A stretch of DNA of 43,190 bases from Sinomonas atrocyanea (GTDB taxonomy: Bacteria > Actinomycetota > Actinomycetes > Actinomycetales > Micrococcaceae): assembly GCF_030812675.1 (NCBI RefSeq), contig NZ_JAUSTE010000018.1, positions 1-43,190 on the forward strand. The letters are read 5' to 3'. Every line of letters begins with the position of its first letter. The stretch's first letter is position 1. Made by a program: the position numbers and the translations under genes. Below, piece by piece: positions 6,284 through 15,900 of this stretch. The notes beneath the pieces were generated by a model. The model saw only the letters and a program-made list of their open reading frames with translations, was not told the origin of the DNA and did no database searches.

Positions 6284-8524
6284 TCAGGTTCTGGGGCTTC
6301 CGGCGCCCTCAGGCAGGACGGGGACCTGCCCCGTGGTGAGCGCCGCCGGCGGCGTGAGCATCGAGGCGGCCGAGTGCTCGGCAGAGTAGGCGAGGAACGC
6401 CAGGTGCGCCTCGTAGCGGTCGAGGACGTCGTCGATCACCTGCTGCCGGCTCAGGCCCATGAGGTCGTACCCTTCGGAACCGGTCTGGGTGAACACCTCC
6501 AGCCGGCAGTACGACTCCTCCTCCGGGTTCGCGCGGCCTCCGAACACCGGCACGGGCGCCTCGACGGCCGCGACCTCGTAGTGGAAGTCCCGCTCATGGT
6601 CGATGGCGACGGCGAGCGTGTGGCGGAAGATCCCTGTCCGCTCGTCGGGGAGGGTCCTCAGGCTCGCGTCGTGGCCCTGCGCAGCGAACTCTGCGGACAC
6701 GTCCGTCAGGGCGGGCCGGACGGTCTTCTCCATGAACTGCGCCACTGCCCTGGCCGAGGGGTAGGAGCGCAGCCCTGCGATGCGCTGGCGCCAGCTCCGT
6801 TCTGGGACGGCGCCGCCGTGGGCGGCAGTGGTCCTGCGTCGGAGCACCTGCCCCTCGCGCTCGGCACGTTCCATCCGCAGCGCCTTGGAGAAGGAGGCCA
6901 TCACGAGGTAGGCGATGACGGTCACCGGCAGCGCGAAGACGAGCGTCGCGTACTCCATCGTCGCCACGCCGCCCGCCACGAGCATCGCCACGGTCAGCAC
7001 TGCCGTCAGCACGGCCCAGAAGATGCGCAGCCACCTGGCCCCGTCCTGGCCCGGATCGGGGATGGACGAGGAGAAGTTGGACATCACCATGGCCCCGGAG
7101 TTGGCGCTCGTGAGGTAGAACAGGAGGCCGGAGAGAGTCGCCAGTCCGATGAGGAACGGGGCTCCCGGGAACATCTCCAGCAGCGCGTACCAGCCCCGCT
7201 CCGGGCTCTCCATCGCGAGGTGGGCGAAGTCGAGATTTCCGCCCAGCACCTCCGAGAGGGCGCTGTTGCCGAAGATCGCGACGATGATGACGTCGCACAG
7301 CACCGGGGCGGTGACGGCCGCGATGACGAACTCCCGCAGCGTGCGCCCGCGGGAGATGCGGGCCAGGAACAGCCCGACGAACGGCCCCCAGGCGAGCCAG
7401 AACGCCCAGAAGAACAGGGTCCACGATCCCATCCATTCCGAGCCGCCGTCCTGGTAGGCGAAGGTCTGGAGCATGCGCTCGGGAAGGGTGGCGACGAACC
7501 GGCCGATGTTCTCCACGGTGCCGTTGAGGATGAACGAGGTCTTCCCCGTGACGAGGATGTAGAGCACCATCGCTGCCGCGCTCCAGAGGTTCAGCTCGGA
7601 GACGAGGCGGATGCCCTTGTCCACCCCGGAGGTGCAGGCAGCGACGGTCATGACGACCGCCACGACCACGAGCGCGATCTGGAGGCCGAGGCCCTGCTCG
7701 AGCCCGAACAGCACGGAGAACCCGACGTTGAGGAGCACCACTCCGATGCCCATCGACGTGGCGACTCCGAACACGGTCCCGACGAGCGCGAAGACGTCGA
7801 TGGCGTCCCCCATGGCTCCCCGGACGCGTCTGCCCAGGAGGGGGTAGAGGGCGGCCCGGATCGACAGGGGCATCCCCCACCGGTGGGCGAAGTAGCCCAT
7901 GGCCATGCCGAGCAGGGCGTACATGGCCCACCCGGCGATCCCGTAGTGGAACATCGTCCAGACCACCGCGTCCCGGGCGGCCTCCGGGGTCTGGCCGGTG
8001 CCCGAGGGCGGGGCCATGTACTGGGTGATCGGCCCGGTGACGGAGTAGAACAGCATGTCGATGCCGACCCCGGCAGCGAAGAGCATGGCAACCCACGTGA
8101 ACAGGCCGTACTGGGGACGGGAATGGTCGGGCCCCAGCCGGACGCCGCCTTCCTTGGACAGGGCGACCCAGAGGACGAAGACGATGACGACCGCCACGGT
8201 GAGCACGTAGAACCAGCCGACGTTCACGGAGATCCACCCCACCGCCGCGTGCATGGTGCCCGCGGCCTGCCCGGGGGCGAGGATGGCCCAGAGGGAGAAG
8301 GCGAGGATGACCGCCGACGCGACGACGAGGACCCTCCAGCGGACCCGCGGGCCATGGCCGTCCGCAAAGTCTGCGGGGCCCCAGCGCAGTTCGGTGCTCG
8401 AGACGGGGGGTCTGCCCTCGCCTCCGCCGGTGCGGCGCCTCTCGGTGCCGCCCCATCGGCTGCGTTCGATGGTCGCCGCCGGCGACTCGGCCTCTGGTCC
8501 TCGGACATCCGCTGCTTCGGTCAC
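6284..8524 (-). CDS. BCCT-family transporter, BetT-like (choline/betaine)
   Basis: A 746-aa inner-membrane transporter with the BCCT core of 12 membrane segments after about 60 hydrophilic residues. Family motifs include GVGIDMLFYSVTGPITQYM, FFWAFWLAWGPFVGLF (tryptophan-rich substrate segment) and LARISRGRTLREF. After the last membrane segment is a hydrophilic domain of about 190 residues, longer than the short osmosensing tail of BetP and like the long tail of E. coli BetT, a proton-coupled choline importer. Choline is therefore the best guess, but no betA/betB genes are nearby. GTG at 8524 follows AGGAGG. Ends 135 bases upstream of tRNA-Pro. Confidence 0.88.
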   Translation of the reverse strand: MTEAADVRGPEAESPAATIERSRWGGTERRRTGGGEGRPPVSSTELRWGPADFADGHGPRVRWRVLVVASAVILAFSLWAILAPGQAAGTMHAAVGWISVNVGWFYVLTVAVVIVFVLWVALSKEGGVRLGPDHSRPQYGLFTWVAMLFAAGVGIDMLFYSVTGPITQYMAPPSGTGQTPEAARDAVVWTMFHYGIAGWAMYALLGMAMGYFAHRWGMPLSIRAALYPLLGRRVRGAMGDAIDVFALVGTVFGVATSMGIGVVLLNVGFSVLFGLEQGLGLQIALVVVAVVMTVAACTSGVDKGIRLVSELNLWSAAAMVLYILVTGKTSFILNGTVENIGRFVATLPERMLQTFAYQDGGSEWMGSWTLFFWAFWLAWGPFVGLFLARISRGRTLREFVIAAVTAPVLCDVIIVAIFGNSALSEVLGGNLDFAHLAMESPERGWYALLEMFPGAPFLIGLATLSGLLFYLTSANSGAMVMSNFSSSIPDPGQDGARWLRIFWAVLTAVLTVAMLVAGGVATMEYATLVFALPVTVIAYLVMASFSKALRMERAEREGQVLRRRTTAAHGGAVPERSWRQRIAGLRSYPSARAVAQFMEKTVRPALTDVSAEFAAQGHDASLRTLPDERTGIFRHTLAVAIDHERDFHYEVAAVEAPVPVFGGRANPEEESYCRLEVFTQTGSEGYDLMGLSRQQVIDDVLDRYEAHLAFLAYSAEHSAASMLTPPAALTTGQVPVLPEGAGSPRT

Positions 8525-8668
8525 TCATCCTCCTGTTCTGCGGCAGGACGGACCGAGGCGAGCGTGCGGGAGAACCTCCCAGATCTCAGGGGAACGGGGC
8601 GCGTGAGGTGCGTCGCCCGCTGCGCGGGGACGTCCTACCGGCTCCTTCCACTGTAGCTCCTCCCGAGG

Positions 8669-8731
8669 ACGACGCCGGCGGCCCGCCCGCGAGGGGCGGC
8701 CCGCCGGCGAGGGGCGGCCCGCCGGCGTCGT
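8669..8731 (-). terminator. terminator-like inverted repeat after der, with 18-nt tandem repeats in the loop
   Basis: ACGACGCCGGCG (8669-8680) pairs perfectly over 12 bp with CGCCGGCGTCGT (8720-8731), seven bases past the der stop codon. The loop holds nearly three copies of an 18-base G+C unit containing CGGCCCGCC and GAGGGG, which could also pair among themselves. No T-tract follows. It probably ends the parA-to-der transcript. Confidence 0.5.
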
Positions 8732-8737
8732 GCGGGG

Positions 8738-10288
8738 CTACTTCTTCTTCGAGCGGCGCTCGCGGACGCGCATGCTGATCTCGATGGGCGTGCCCTCGAA
8801 GCCGAACGTCTCGCGGAGCCGGCGGGTGATGAAGCGGCGGTAGCCGGGGTCGAGGAACCCGGTGGTGAACAGGACGAACTTCGGCGGCCGGCTCTGGGCC
8901 TGGGTGCCGAAGAGGATGCGCGGCTGCTTGCCCCCGCGCACCGGGTGCGGATGCGCGGCGACGAGCTCGCCGAGGAACGCGTTGAGGCGGCCCGTGGGGA
9001 TGCGGGTGTCCCAGCCGGCGAGGGCCTTGTCGAGCGCGGGCACGAGGCGGTCGCGGTGCCAGCCGGTCTTCGCGGAGAGGTTGACGCGCGGCGCCCACTC
9101 CACGTGGGCGAGGTCCTTCTCGATCTCGCGCTCGAGCCAGCGGCGGCGCTCGTCGTCCATGAGGTCCCATTTGTTGAACGCGATGACGAGGGCGCGCCCG
9201 GACTCGATCGCGAGCGAGAGGATGCGCACGTCCTGCTCGGAGAGCACCTCGTCCGAGGCGAGGAGCACGACGGCGACCTCCGCCTTCTCGAGCGCGGCCT
9301 GGGTCCGCAGGGACGCGTAGTACTCGGCGCCCTGGGCCATGTGCTGCCGGCGGCGGATGCCCGCGGTGTCCACGAAGCGCCACGTCCGGCCGCCGAGCTC
9401 GATGTACTCGTCGACCGGGTCGCGGGTGGTGCCCGCGAGCTCGTTCACGACGGAGCGCTCGGAGCCGGCGAGCTTGTTCAGGAGCGAGGACTTGCCCACG
9501 TTGGGGCGGCCGATGAGGGCGACGCGGCGCGGGCCCCCGGAGCGCTCGACACCGGCGATGGCCGAGAACTCGGGCAGGACCTCGAGCGCGGCGTCGAGCA
9601 GGTCTGCCACCCCGCGCCCGTGGAGGGCCGAGACGGGGTACGGCTGGCCGAAGCCGAGGCCCCACAGCATGGAGGCATCGGCCTCCTGGGCGAAGTCGTC
9701 GACCTTGTTCGCCACGAGCAGCACGGGCTTCTTGGACTTGCGCAGCATGCGCATGACGGCCTCGTCGGTGGCTGTCGCCCCGACCGTGGCGTCGACGACG
9801 AACAGGACGGCGTCCGCCATGCTGACGGCGACCTCGGCCTGCTCGGCGACCATCGCGTGCAGGCCCTTGGCGTCGTGCTCCCAGCCGCCGGTGTCCACGA
9901 GCGTGAACTTCCGGCCGGTCCATTCGGCGGGGTAGGAGACGCGGTCGCGGGTGACGCCGGGGACGTCCTCGACGACAGCCTCGCGGCGGCCGAGGATGCG
10001 GTTGACGAGCGTCGACTTGCCCACGTTGGGGCGGCCGATGATCGCGAGGACGGGGTCCATCCGCGTCGGCGTGTCCGCGTCCCAGTCCTCGCCCTGGCCG
10101 GCGAGGAGGCGCGCGTCCTCCTCGTCCAGGTCGTAGTCGTCCAGGCCCGCGCGCAGGGTGGCCGCGCGCTGCTCCGCCTCGGCGTCGTCCATCGCGGCGA
10201 GGTGCTCGGCGACCTGGTCGGCGCCCTCGGGCACGTACTCGTCGTTCCCGGCGGCGCCGGCGGTCCCGGTGTCCAGGGAATCGGTCAT
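8738..10288 (-). CDS. der: ribosome biogenesis GTPase Der (EngA)
   Basis: A 516-aa essential double GTPase for 50S subunit maturation. Domain 1 has GRPNVGKST (85-93), DTGG and NKVD. Domain 2 has GRPNVGKSS (around 255), DTAG and NKWD. A C-terminal KH-like domain (about 410-516) follows, ending in a basic [10 protein letters not shown] tail. About 78 acidic residues precede the first G domain, a common actinobacterial extension. AAGGAG lies 6 bases before the ATG. It is last in the row tyrA-cmk-der, as Rv1712-Rv1713 in M. tuberculosis, and starts 34 bases after cmk. Confidence 0.97.
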   Translation of the reverse strand: MTDSLDTGTAGAAGNDEYVPEGADQVAEHLAAMDDAEAEQRAATLRAGLDDYDLDEEDARLLAGQGEDWDADTPTRMDPVLAIIGRPNVGKSTLVNRILGRREAVVEDVPGVTRDRVSYPAEWTGRKFTLVDTGGWEHDAKGLHAMVAEQAEVAVSMADAVLFVVDATVGATATDEAVMRMLRKSKKPVLLVANKVDDFAQEADASMLWGLGFGQPYPVSALHGRGVADLLDAALEVLPEFSAIAGVERSGGPRRVALIGRPNVGKSSLLNKLAGSERSVVNELAGTTRDPVDEYIELGGRTWRFVDTAGIRRRQHMAQGAEYYASLRTQAALEKAEVAVVLLASDEVLSEQDVRILSLAIESGRALVIAFNKWDLMDDERRRWLEREIEKDLAHVEWAPRVNLSAKTGWHRDRLVPALDKALAGWDTRIPTGRLNAFLGELVAAHPHPVRGGKQPRILFGTQAQSRPPKFVLFTTGFLDPGYRRFITRRLRETFGFEGTPIEISMRVRERRSKKK

Positions 10289-10322
10289 GGGGGTCTCCTT
10301 GAAGGGTGTCAGTGGGCCGGGC

Positions 10323-11123
10323 TCACGCGCCGGCCGGGCGGCTCACGGCCGCGTGCACGACGCCGAGGACGGCGTCGACGGTCTGGTCGAAGTCGAGGTC
10401 CGAGGAGTCGACGGTGTAGACGCCGTCGGCGGCCTGGGTGAAGCTGGCCACCGCGGAGTCCTTCGCATCCCGGGCGATGACCTGCTCGCGGAGTTCCTCG
10501 GCGTTCTGGGTGCCGCCGAGCTGGGCTCCGCGGCGGCGCATGCGGGCCTCCTTGGAAGCGGTGAGCAGGAGCCGCACCTCGGCGTCGCGCGCCACCACGG
10601 TGGTGATGTCCCGGCCCTCGACGACCATGCGCCGGCCGTGGGCCGCGATGATCGCGCGCTGGCGGCGGATCAGCTCGTCCCGCACGCCGAGATTGGTCGC
10701 GACGGCGCTCACCGAGGAGGAGATGCGGGGCTCGCGGATGGCCGCGGTCACGTCCGCGCCACGCACAAGGACCCGCTCCGTGGCGGGGCTCGTGCTCAGC
10801 TCAAGGTCGAGCCCCCGGGCGGCGGCCTCCACGAGGGCGCCGTCCGTGAGGTCGAGTCCGCGCTCGAGGCAGTCCCACGCGACCGCGCGGTACATGGCGC
10901 CGGTGTCGAGGTAGGCCAGCCGCAGCCGCCGGGCGACCTCCTTCGAGACGCTCGACTTCCCCGAGCCGCTCGGGCCGTCGATCGCCACGACAAGGGGCCG
11001 GCCGAGCCGCAGGGGCTCGGCGCCGGGGGCGGGCATGTAGCGCACGGACGTACCCTGTGCCGTGCTGAGGGAATGGAGCTCCGTCCCGGCCTGCACGCCG
11101 TGCTCCGTCTCCCGCTCGCTCAT
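10323..11123 (-). CDS. cmk: cytidylate kinase
   Basis: Phosphorylates CMP/dCMP with ATP. The core runs from [15 protein letters not shown] (P-loop) through [26 protein letters not shown] and a LID region rich in Arg ([14 protein letters not shown]). The ATG at 11123 overlaps the tyrA stop as ATGA, giving 266 aa, about 35 longer than the usual N-terminus; an ATG at 11036 (MPAPGAEP) would give a standard-length enzyme. I keep the coupled start because ATGA overlaps are common in this window, but the true start is open. Followed by der. Confidence 0.95.
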   Translation of the reverse strand: MSERETEHGVQAGTELHSLSTAQGTSVRYMPAPGAEPLRLGRPLVVAIDGPSGSGKSSVSKEVARRLRLAYLDTGAMYRAVAWDCLERGLDLTDGALVEAAARGLDLELSTSPATERVLVRGADVTAAIREPRISSSVSAVATNLGVRDELIRRQRAIIAAHGRRMVVEGRDITTVVARDAEVRLLLTASKEARMRRRGAQLGGTQNAEELREQVIARDAKDSAVASFTQAADGVYTVDSSDLDFDQTVDAVLGVVHAAVSRPAGA

Positions 11124-12220
11124 TGCAGTACCCGCCATCCGCGCTCCTCCAGTTCCGCCACCAGGGCGTCGTGCTTGCTCGGCAGCACCGAGATCTCCAC
11201 CATGCCCACGTTCCGCCCCGACGAGTGGTCGAGGCGGAGGTCTTCGAGGTTCACCCCGATCTCGCCGATCTCCGTCAGGAGCCGGGCGATCTGCCCGGGC
11301 CTGTCGTCGACGAGGACCGTGAGCCACGCGAACGCCTGCGGCGGCCCCCCGTGCTTGCCGGGGATCCGCGCCTGGCCCGCGTTGCCCTCGGTCATGAGCT
11401 GCGCCAGGTCGAGCCGGGCCCCCGGGGCCGTGGGTGCCTCGAGGGTGCGGATGAGGCGTTCGACGTCCTCGCGCACACCGTACAGGTGCTCGACGATCCT
11501 GCCCGCATTCGCCCCGAGGATCTGCACCCACAGGCCCGGGTCGCTCGCCGCGATGCGCGTCGTGTCGCGCAGGCCGTTGCCGGCCAGGGCCAGCAGCCGC
11601 AGGTCCGTGCCCTGCAGGCGCGAGGCCAGCAGCGAGGACATGACCTGGGGCAGGTGGCTCACGAGGGCGACCGCCTCGTCGTGCTCGTCGGCGTCGAACT
11701 CGACGACGATGCCGCCGAGGTCGGAGCCGAGGGCCTTGGCGAGGCGGACCGCGCCGGGCTCGGACTCGGGCGCCGCGCAGACCACCCAGGGCATCGAGGT
11801 GAACAGCTCGCCGCGGGCGGCGACCGGGCCGGACTTCTCCCGGCCCGCCATCGGGTGCGTGCCGACATAGCGGGCCAGGTCTGCGCCGCGGGCGCGCAGC
11901 CCGCGCACGATGGCGCCCTTGACGCTGGCGATGTCCACGACGGTGGCGCGCGGCCAGCGCTCGAGGGCGTGCGCGGCGACGTCGACGGCCACGTCGGGAG
12001 GCGTGGCCACGACGACGAGCTCCGGCTGGGCGCCGCGGTCCGCCTCGAGCTCGGCGACCGGGCGGCCCGCGCCGATGTCGACGGCGACGGCCTGGTTGGT
12101 GGGCGAGGTGTCCTCGAGGAAGACCGGGACGCCGCGGTGCTCGAGCCCGAGGCCGATGCTGGTCCCGAGCAGCCCGGTGCCGATGACGACGACGGGCCCG
12201 TGCAGGTGTGTTGCGGACAT
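11120..12220 (-). CDS. tyrA: prephenate dehydrogenase with C-terminal ACT domain
   Basis: A 366-aa NAD(P)-dependent enzyme of tyrosine biosynthesis, converting prephenate to 4-hydroxyphenylpyruvate. The Rossmann motif GTGLLG is at 14-19. The catalytic-region motif GTHPMAGREKSG contains His122. An ACT domain at about 295-366 (WLTVLVDDRPGQIARLLTEI) suggests feedback control by an amino acid, probably tyrosine. GGGGGAG precedes the ATG. The stop overlaps cmk by 4 bases, coupling the two genes. Confidence 0.95.
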   Translation of the reverse strand: MSATHLHGPVVVIGTGLLGTSIGLGLEHRGVPVFLEDTSPTNQAVAVDIGAGRPVAELEADRGAQPELVVVATPPDVAVDVAAHALERWPRATVVDIASVKGAIVRGLRARGADLARYVGTHPMAGREKSGPVAARGELFTSMPWVVCAAPESEPGAVRLAKALGSDLGGIVVEFDADEHDEAVALVSHLPQVMSSLLASRLQGTDLRLLALAGNGLRDTTRIAASDPGLWVQILGANAGRIVEHLYGVREDVERLIRTLEAPTAPGARLDLAQLMTEGNAGQARIPGKHGGPPQAFAWLTVLVDDRPGQIARLLTEIGEIGVNLEDLRLDHSSGRNVGMVEISVLPSKHDALVAELEERGWRVLQ

Positions 12221-12229
12221 GCTCTCCCC

Positions 12230-13240
12230 CTACAGGCCGACGGCGGCCATGAGGTGCCCGATCTCCTGCTTGCCGAGCCGGCGGATCGTGCCCTGCTTCT
12301 GGTCGCCGAGCCCGATCGGGCCGATCTTGGCGCGCACGAGCCGCTGGACCGGGAAGCCCACGGCGTCGAACATGCGGCGCACGACCCGGTTCTTGCCGGA
12401 GTGCAGGACCACCTCGACGAGCACGAACCCGGGCGTGGAGTCCACGAGCCGGAACGAGTCGACCTTGGCGAGGCCGTCCTCGAGCTCGACGCCGCGGCGC
12501 AGCTGGGCGCCGATGCCCTGGGGCATGGGGCCGCGCACCTGCACGACGTACGTCTTGGGCACCTCGTAGGAGGGGTGCGTGAGGCGGTTGGCGAGCTCGC
12601 CGTCGTTCGTCAGGAGCAGCAGGCCCTCGGTGTTCGTGTCGAGGCGGCCCACGTGGAAGAGGCGCTCCGGCGAGCCGGGGCGCAGGTAGTCCGTGATGCA
12701 CGGGCGGCCCTCGGGGTCGTCCATCGTGGAGACCACGCCGCGGGGCTTGTTGAACGCCATGTAGACGAGATGCTCGTCGGTCTGGACGCGGACCCCGTCG
12801 ACGTGGATGACGTCGGTCTCGGGGTTGACCCGGGTGCCGAGCTCGGTCACGATCTGCCCGTTGACCTCGACGCGGCCCTCGGCGATGAGCTCCTCGCACA
12901 CCCGGCGCGAGGCGACGCCCGCGTTGGCCATGACCTTCTGCAGGCGCACCCCGTCCTCGGCCATCTGGGCCCGGGTCCGCGGCTCGTGGGCCGGCAGGGC
13001 GGCCGGCTGCCTGCGGGCCGCGCCCTGGCCGGCCTTGCCCACCGGGCCGAGGCTCCTGCCGAAGCGCTCGTTCGCGAAGGGCGCCGCGCCCGTCCCCTTG
13101 GGGGTGGGGCGCTCGCCGCGCTTGCGCTGCCCGCCCTTCGGGGCGCCCTTGGCGCCTCCGCGCGCCGCGCTGCCGCGCGCGCTGTTCCTGCGGGGGTTGT
13201 CCCCGTTGCGTGGTGAACCCTGGCGTCCCGCCTGTGCCAT
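12230..13240 (-). CDS. RluB/RsuA-family rRNA pseudouridine synthase
   Basis: A 336-aa enzyme. An S4 RNA-binding domain begins near residue 97 (RLQKVMANAGVASRRVCEEL) and is followed by the catalytic domain with GRLDTNTEGLLLLTNDG, whose Asp is the nucleophile, and KTYVVQVRG. The first ~95 residues are a low-complexity Gly/Arg/Lys/Pro-rich stretch, likely disordered and able to bind RNA. An alternative ATG at residue 93 would remove it. The family places it as RluB (23S rRNA) rather than RsuA by its neighbours scpB and cmk; exact target inferred. It ends 9 bases before tyrA. Confidence 0.92.
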   Translation of the reverse strand: MAQAGRQGSPRNGDNPRRNSARGSAARGGAKGAPKGGQRKRGERPTPKGTGAAPFANERFGRSLGPVGKAGQGAARRQPAALPAHEPRTRAQMAEDGVRLQKVMANAGVASRRVCEELIAEGRVEVNGQIVTELGTRVNPETDVIHVDGVRVQTDEHLVYMAFNKPRGVVSTMDDPEGRPCITDYLRPGSPERLFHVGRLDTNTEGLLLLTNDGELANRLTHPSYEVPKTYVVQVRGPMPQGIGAQLRRGVELEDGLAKVDSFRLVDSTPGFVLVEVVLHSGKNRVVRRMFDAVGFPVQRLVRAKIGPIGLGDQKQGTIRRLGKQEIGHLMAAVGL

Positions 13241-13353
13241 AACCAATGCCTCTGCAGTATGAAGCAGCCCCTCCGGGGCCGCGTTGGTGGTAGAAAGTGG
13301 GCGAATGCCCCCGTCAAGGATACCGGATCGGCCCTCCGGGCCCGCCCGGGGCC

Positions 13354-13935
13354 TCAGAACGGGGCGTCGATGCCGCCCAGCTCGTCGAGCCCGGGCAGGT
13401 GCGGCGAGAGCTTGGGCAGCTCGGCTGCAGAGCCGATCCCGAGCCGCTCCAGGAAGTACGACGTCGTCCGGTACAGGATCGCTCCCGACTCCGGGTCCGT
13501 GCCGGCCTCCTCGACGAGGCCTCGGGCCACGAGGGTCTTCACCACGGAGTCGACGTTGACCCCCCGGATCGCGGCGACGCGCGAGCGGCCTACCGGCTGG
13601 CGGTAGGCGATGACGGCGAGCGTCTCGAGCGCGGCCTGGGTCAGCCGCGCAGTCTGGCCTTCGAGCACGTACCGGGACACGATGTCCGCGTACTCCGGGC
13701 GCGAGTAGAAGCGCCACCCGCCGGCGACGGCGCGGAGCTCGAATCCCCTCCCCTGCGTCGTGTACTCGGCCGCGAGCTCCTCGAGCGCTCCCTCGGCCTC
13801 GTGCTGGGGCACCTCGAGGGTGGCGGCGAGCTCGGCCGCGCTGATCGGCTCGTCGACGACCATGAGCACGGCCTCGAGGGCCGCGCGGATCGCCGGATCA
13901 GCCTGCTGCATGCTGTCCCTCCCTGTCTGGGGCAT
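13354..13935 (-). CDS. scpB: segregation and condensation protein B
   Basis: A 193-aa two-winged-helix protein that with ScpA forms the kleisin part of the SMC condensin complex. Family segments are IRAALEAVLMVVDEPISAAE at the start and LTQAALETLAVIAYRQPVGR, then VVKTLVARGLVEEAG. GAGGAG sits 7 bases before the ATG at 13935. That start lies inside scpA, a 38-base overlap, which suggests strong coupling of the two partners. A shorter start eight codons in (MQQADPAI) is possible. Confidence 0.95.
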   Translation of the reverse strand: MPQTGRDSMQQADPAIRAALEAVLMVVDEPISAAELAATLEVPQHEAEGALEELAAEYTTQGRGFELRAVAGGWRFYSRPEYADIVSRYVLEGQTARLTQAALETLAVIAYRQPVGRSRVAAIRGVNVDSVVKTLVARGLVEEAGTDPESGAILYRTTSYFLERLGIGSAAELPKLSPHLPGLDELGGIDAPF

Positions 13936-14764
13936 CCTCGTACTCCTCGCTGACCCGCTCGGCGCTCCAGTCCTCCCCCGCGGTCCACCGCACGCTCAGT
14001 TCGGCGAGCGGCGCCGCCTGCTCGAAGGCCACGGCCCGGTCGCGGAAGAGCTCCAGCAGGGCCAGGAAGCGGGCCACCACGACGAGCCGTGTCTCGGCGT
14101 CGGCCGTCAGTGCCCGGAAGCTCAGGGGGCCCGAGCCCTGCAGCCGCAGGCCGATGAGCTCGGCCTGCTCGCGCACGCTCACCGGCGGCGCGTGCAGGTG
14201 GTCGGTCCCGACCTCGCTCGGCGGGGCCTCCTTGGGTGCGAACGCCTTCGCGGCGAGGGCGGCGAACTGCTCGGGCGTGTGCCGCCACACGAGCTCGGGC
14301 AGCAGGGCGGCGAAGGACGGCTCGAGGGTCACCGAACGCGGGAAGCGGCGCGCCTCGGCGTCGAGGGTCGCGGCGAAGATCGCGGCGATCTCCTTGAAGG
14401 CGCGGTACTGCAGGAGCCGTGCGAAGAGGAGGTCGCGGGCCTCGAGGCGGGCCACGTCCTCCTCGTCGTCGACCTCGCCCTGGGGCAGGAGCCGGGCGGC
14501 CTTGAGGTCGAGGAGGGTCGCGGCGATGACGAGGAACTCGCTGGCCTCGTCGAGCGCCCAGTCCTCTCCCCTGGCCTGGAGCGCCCGGGTGTAGGCGATG
14601 AAGTCGTCGGTGACGGTCGCCAGGGCCACCTCGGTGATGTCGAGGCGATGCTTGGCGATGAGTCCGAGCAGGAGGTCGAACGGGCCGGTGAAGTTCTCGA
14701 GGCGGACCTCGAAGCCGCCCGCGCTCTGCGCGGAGTCGGCCGGCTGGGTGTCAGGGAGCTCCAC
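13898..14764 (-). CDS. scpA: segregation and condensation protein A
   Basis: The kleisin subunit of bacterial condensin, 288 aa, linking the SMC heads. Near the start FEVRLENFTGPFDLLLGLI is the family signature; LDEASEFLVIAATLLDLKA and LLFARLLQYRAFKEIA follow, with a C-terminal winged helix (LVVVARFLALLELFRDRAV) that contacts SMC. The GTG at 14764 gives VELPDTQPAD and overlaps the parA end by 14 bases; no ATG lies between there and the conserved core. No smc gene is in the window. Confidence 0.94.
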   Translation of the reverse strand: MELPDTQPADSAQSAGGFEVRLENFTGPFDLLLGLIAKHRLDITEVALATVTDDFIAYTRALQARGEDWALDEASEFLVIAATLLDLKAARLLPQGEVDDEEDVARLEARDLLFARLLQYRAFKEIAAIFAATLDAEARRFPRSVTLEPSFAALLPELVWRHTPEQFAALAAKAFAPKEAPPSEVGTDHLHAPPVSVREQAELIGLRLQGSGPLSFRALTADAETRLVVVARFLALLELFRDRAVAFEQAAPLAELSVRWTAGEDWSAERVSEEYEDAPDREGQHAAG

Positions 14765-15704
14765 CGCGGGCCACGAGCTCGCGGGCGAGGCTGCGGTACG
14801 CCTCGGCGCCCGGGTGGTTGGACGCGTACCGGGTGATGGGCTCCGCGGCGACCGTGGCGTCGGCGAACTTGATGGTCCTCTTGATGACGGTCTCGAAGAC
14901 CTTGTCGCCGAACGCCTCCACGAGGCGGGCGAGCACTTCGCGGCTGTGCAGCGTGCGGGCGTCGTACATGGTGGCGAGCACGCCGTCCACGACGAGGCGC
15001 GGGTTGAGGCGGTCCTGGACCTTCTCGATCGTCTCCACGAGCAGGGCCACGGCACGCAGCGCGAAGAACTCGCAGATGAGCGGGATGACCACGCCGTGCG
15101 CGGCGGTGAGCGCATTGACCGTGAGGAGGCCGAGGGAGGGCTGGCAGTCGATGAGGATGACGTCGTACTCGTCCTCGACCTTGCGCAGCGCACTCGCGAG
15201 GACCTGCTCGCGCGCCACCTCGGTGACGAGCTGCACCTCGGCGGCGGAGAGGTCGATGTTGGCCGGGAGGAGGTCCACGTTGGGCTCCTCCGTGCTGCGG
15301 ATGGCTTGGCGGACGTCCACGTGGCGGTCCATCATCACGTTGTAGACGGTGGTATCGAGCTCGTGCGGGTTGATGCCGAGGCCGGCGGAGAGGGCGCCCT
15401 GGGGGTCGAAGTCGACGAGCAGGACCTTCCGGCCGTACTCCGCGAGCGCCGCGGCCAGGTTGATGGTCGAGGTCGTCTTGCCGACCCCGCCCTTCTGGTT
15501 GACCATCGCGATGATGCGGGCCGGTCCGTGCGAGCTCAGGGGCGCGGGGACCGCGAACGTGTGCAGGGGCCGGCCCGTGGGTCCGAGCTCCACCGTGCCC
15601 TCCGTGCCCTCGAGGGAGCCGGAGATGCCGTCCAGAGTCGCTGCGCTCTGTTCTGTGCTCACGTGTCCATCCACACTTTCGATCTCGTTGGCGGCGATTC
15701 GCAT
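14751..15704 (-). CDS. ParA/Soj-family ATPase (Rv1708-like)
   Basis: A 317-aa ParA-type ATPase. The deviant Walker A is NQKGGVGKTT, followed by LLVDFDPQGALSAGLG, and Walker B is VILIDCQPSLG. The first ~60 residues are a variable extension. No ParB gene or parS site is adjacent, and its place directly before scpA-scpB matches Rv1708-Rv1710, so it is the scp-linked ParA homologue and not necessarily the main origin-segregation ATPase. The ATG at 15704 has AAGGA 10 bases upstream; starts further in are possible. Confidence 0.92.
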   Translation of the reverse strand: MRIAANEIESVDGHVSTEQSAATLDGISGSLEGTEGTVELGPTGRPLHTFAVPAPLSSHGPARIIAMVNQKGGVGKTTSTINLAAALAEYGRKVLLVDFDPQGALSAGLGINPHELDTTVYNVMMDRHVDVRQAIRSTEEPNVDLLPANIDLSAAEVQLVTEVAREQVLASALRKVEDEYDVILIDCQPSLGLLTVNALTAAHGVVIPLICEFFALRAVALLVETIEKVQDRLNPRLVVDGVLATMYDARTLHSREVLARLVEAFGDKVFETVIKRTIKFADATVAAEPITRYASNHPGAEAYRSLARELVARGGAP

Positions 15705-15828
15705 GCCTACGGCGTCCTTGGCTCCCCAGCCTACACACGGGCGACATGCATTGTGCGGACCTTGACAATCGGCCCCCGGCGCGCCTCACCCTCAACTGGA
15801 ACTTCAAGGTTCGCGGTCGCGGAGGCGA

Positions 15829-15879
15829 GCACGACGGCGGGCGGGCCACCCCGTGGAGGCGGCCCGCCCGTCGTCGTGC
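15829..15879 (-). terminator. strong hairpin after dctA
   Basis: Bases 15829-15847 pair with 15861-15879 over 19 bp with one G-T wobble, around a 13-base loop, 22 bases past the dctA stop. No T-tract follows on the minus strand. It separates dctA from parA on the same strand. Confidence 0.65.
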
Positions 15880-15900
15880 GCGGCATCCGGCAGCGGCCGG

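Noticed and set aside
6374-8656. Long plus-strand frame opposite the BCCT transporter gene
   Set aside because: Same shadow effect; the minus strand encodes a full BCCT protein with all motifs.
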